A stretch of 61,719 bases of DNA from a virus: the IMG/VR virus record IMGVR_UViG_3300030389_002537, positions 1 through 61,719 of that record. One strand, given 5' to 3'. The position numbers were made by a program, and so were the translations under genes. Shown in pieces: positions 61,552 through 61,719 of the stretch (positions are counted from its first letter, which is position 1; each line of letters opens with the position of its first letter). The notes beneath the pieces were generated by a model that was not told where the DNA came from, did not search any database, and saw only the letters and a program-made list of their open reading frames with translations.

Positions 61552-61574
61552 AGCCGCCTATTATGGCGGCTTTT
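61552..61574 (+). terminator. Rho-independent terminator before the neck/tail genes
   Basis: AGCCGCC, loop TATTAT, GGCGGCT, then TTTTC and a T-rich run. Seven perfect G+C-rich pairs. The second arm and T-tract are repeated at 1-9 of the window. Followed by a TATATTTG promoter. Confidence 0.88.
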
Positions 61575-61719
61575 CTTTTTCGTATATTTGTCGTATGGCT
61601 AGCGTACAGCAAGTATATAACTCACTAAAGGATCTGACAAACAAGGAGCAGAAAGGATTTATTACTCCTCAGATATTTAATTCATTAGCGTCATTAGCTC
61701 AAATGAATATCTACAATGA
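61566..61719. repeat. Terminal overlap of a circular genome (right copy)
   Basis: Copy of 1-154 with C at 61642 in place of T at 77. It contains the promoter element (61583-61590) and the first 125 bases of the neck protein gene. Confidence 0.9.
61595..61719 (+). CDS. Partial second copy of the neck protein gene start
   Basis: The first 41 codons of the gene at 30-767, cut by the contig end. It results from circular overlap, not from a duplicated gene. Confidence 0.85.
   Translation, partial: MASVQQVYNSLKDLTNKEQKGFITPQIFNSLASLAQMNIYN

Overview
The window is a complete or near-complete genome of a tailed double-stranded DNA phage that probably infects a marine or aquatic Bacteroidota (Flavobacteriia-like) host. 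Bases 1-154 recur at 61566-61719 with one silent mismatch, so the contig closes into a circle of about 61,565 bp. The host is inferred from several signals: promoters of the Bacteroidota type (TTG, 20 bases, TAnnTTTG); near-absence of Shine-Dalgarno starts; a VirE-N/BT4734-type primase-helicase; and a phage protein ending in a type IX secretion (T9SS) sorting domain. No integrase, transposase, CRISPR array or RNA polymerase gene was recognised.

The layout has two arms that diverge from a gene-poor region at 34361-35167. The leftward arm (34360 down to 20975, minus strand) is early and replicative. It starts with about 20 very small, tightly overlapping genes and two tRNA-like elements. It then runs through a recombination and replication block: a Rad52/Erf-like annealing protein, a RecE-like exonuclease, an SSB-like protein, a DUF1599 protein, a primase-helicase, a T7-endonuclease-I-like resolvase, another possible nuclease, a class II (B12) ribonucleotide reductase and a DnaA-domain-IV-like protein. 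The rightward arm (35168 to 61530, continuing across the junction to 21000) is late. It holds small basic and repeat-rich virion proteins, a DUF5675 protein, a LamG-like protein, a GroES-like protein, the large terminase, the portal, an envelope-protein cluster, small basic proteins, scaffold, major capsid protein and fibre-like proteins. After the junction come neck proteins, a 2082-residue tail hub/muzzle candidate, internal virion proteins, a 2900-residue polyvalent ejection protein with a zinc-protease motif, and a 3TM-type holin.

The most striking feature is a block at 48191-52272, between the portal and capsid genes. It encodes a 734-residue secreted repeat protein with a canonical T9SS C-terminal signal, an outer-membrane beta-barrel candidate, a one-helix membrane coiled-coil protein and an exported thioredoxin-fold protein. 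It looks like a phage-encoded programme for remodelling the host surface or envelope. Regulation is also unusual. At least seven genes start exactly four bases after a TAnnTTTG element, implying leaderless or near-leaderless mRNAs. Many early genes share a different leader, AAACCAA(T) followed by ACATCATG or a similar start. A 7-mer, ACCGCCT, occurs about 39 times in several reading frames, roughly ten times more than expected.

Relationship: gene order (TerL, portal, scaffold, capsid, neck proteins, giant tail-hub protein, giant internal protein) resembles podovirus-like and crAss-like phages of Bacteroidota. That placement is by pattern recognition only; no search was run.
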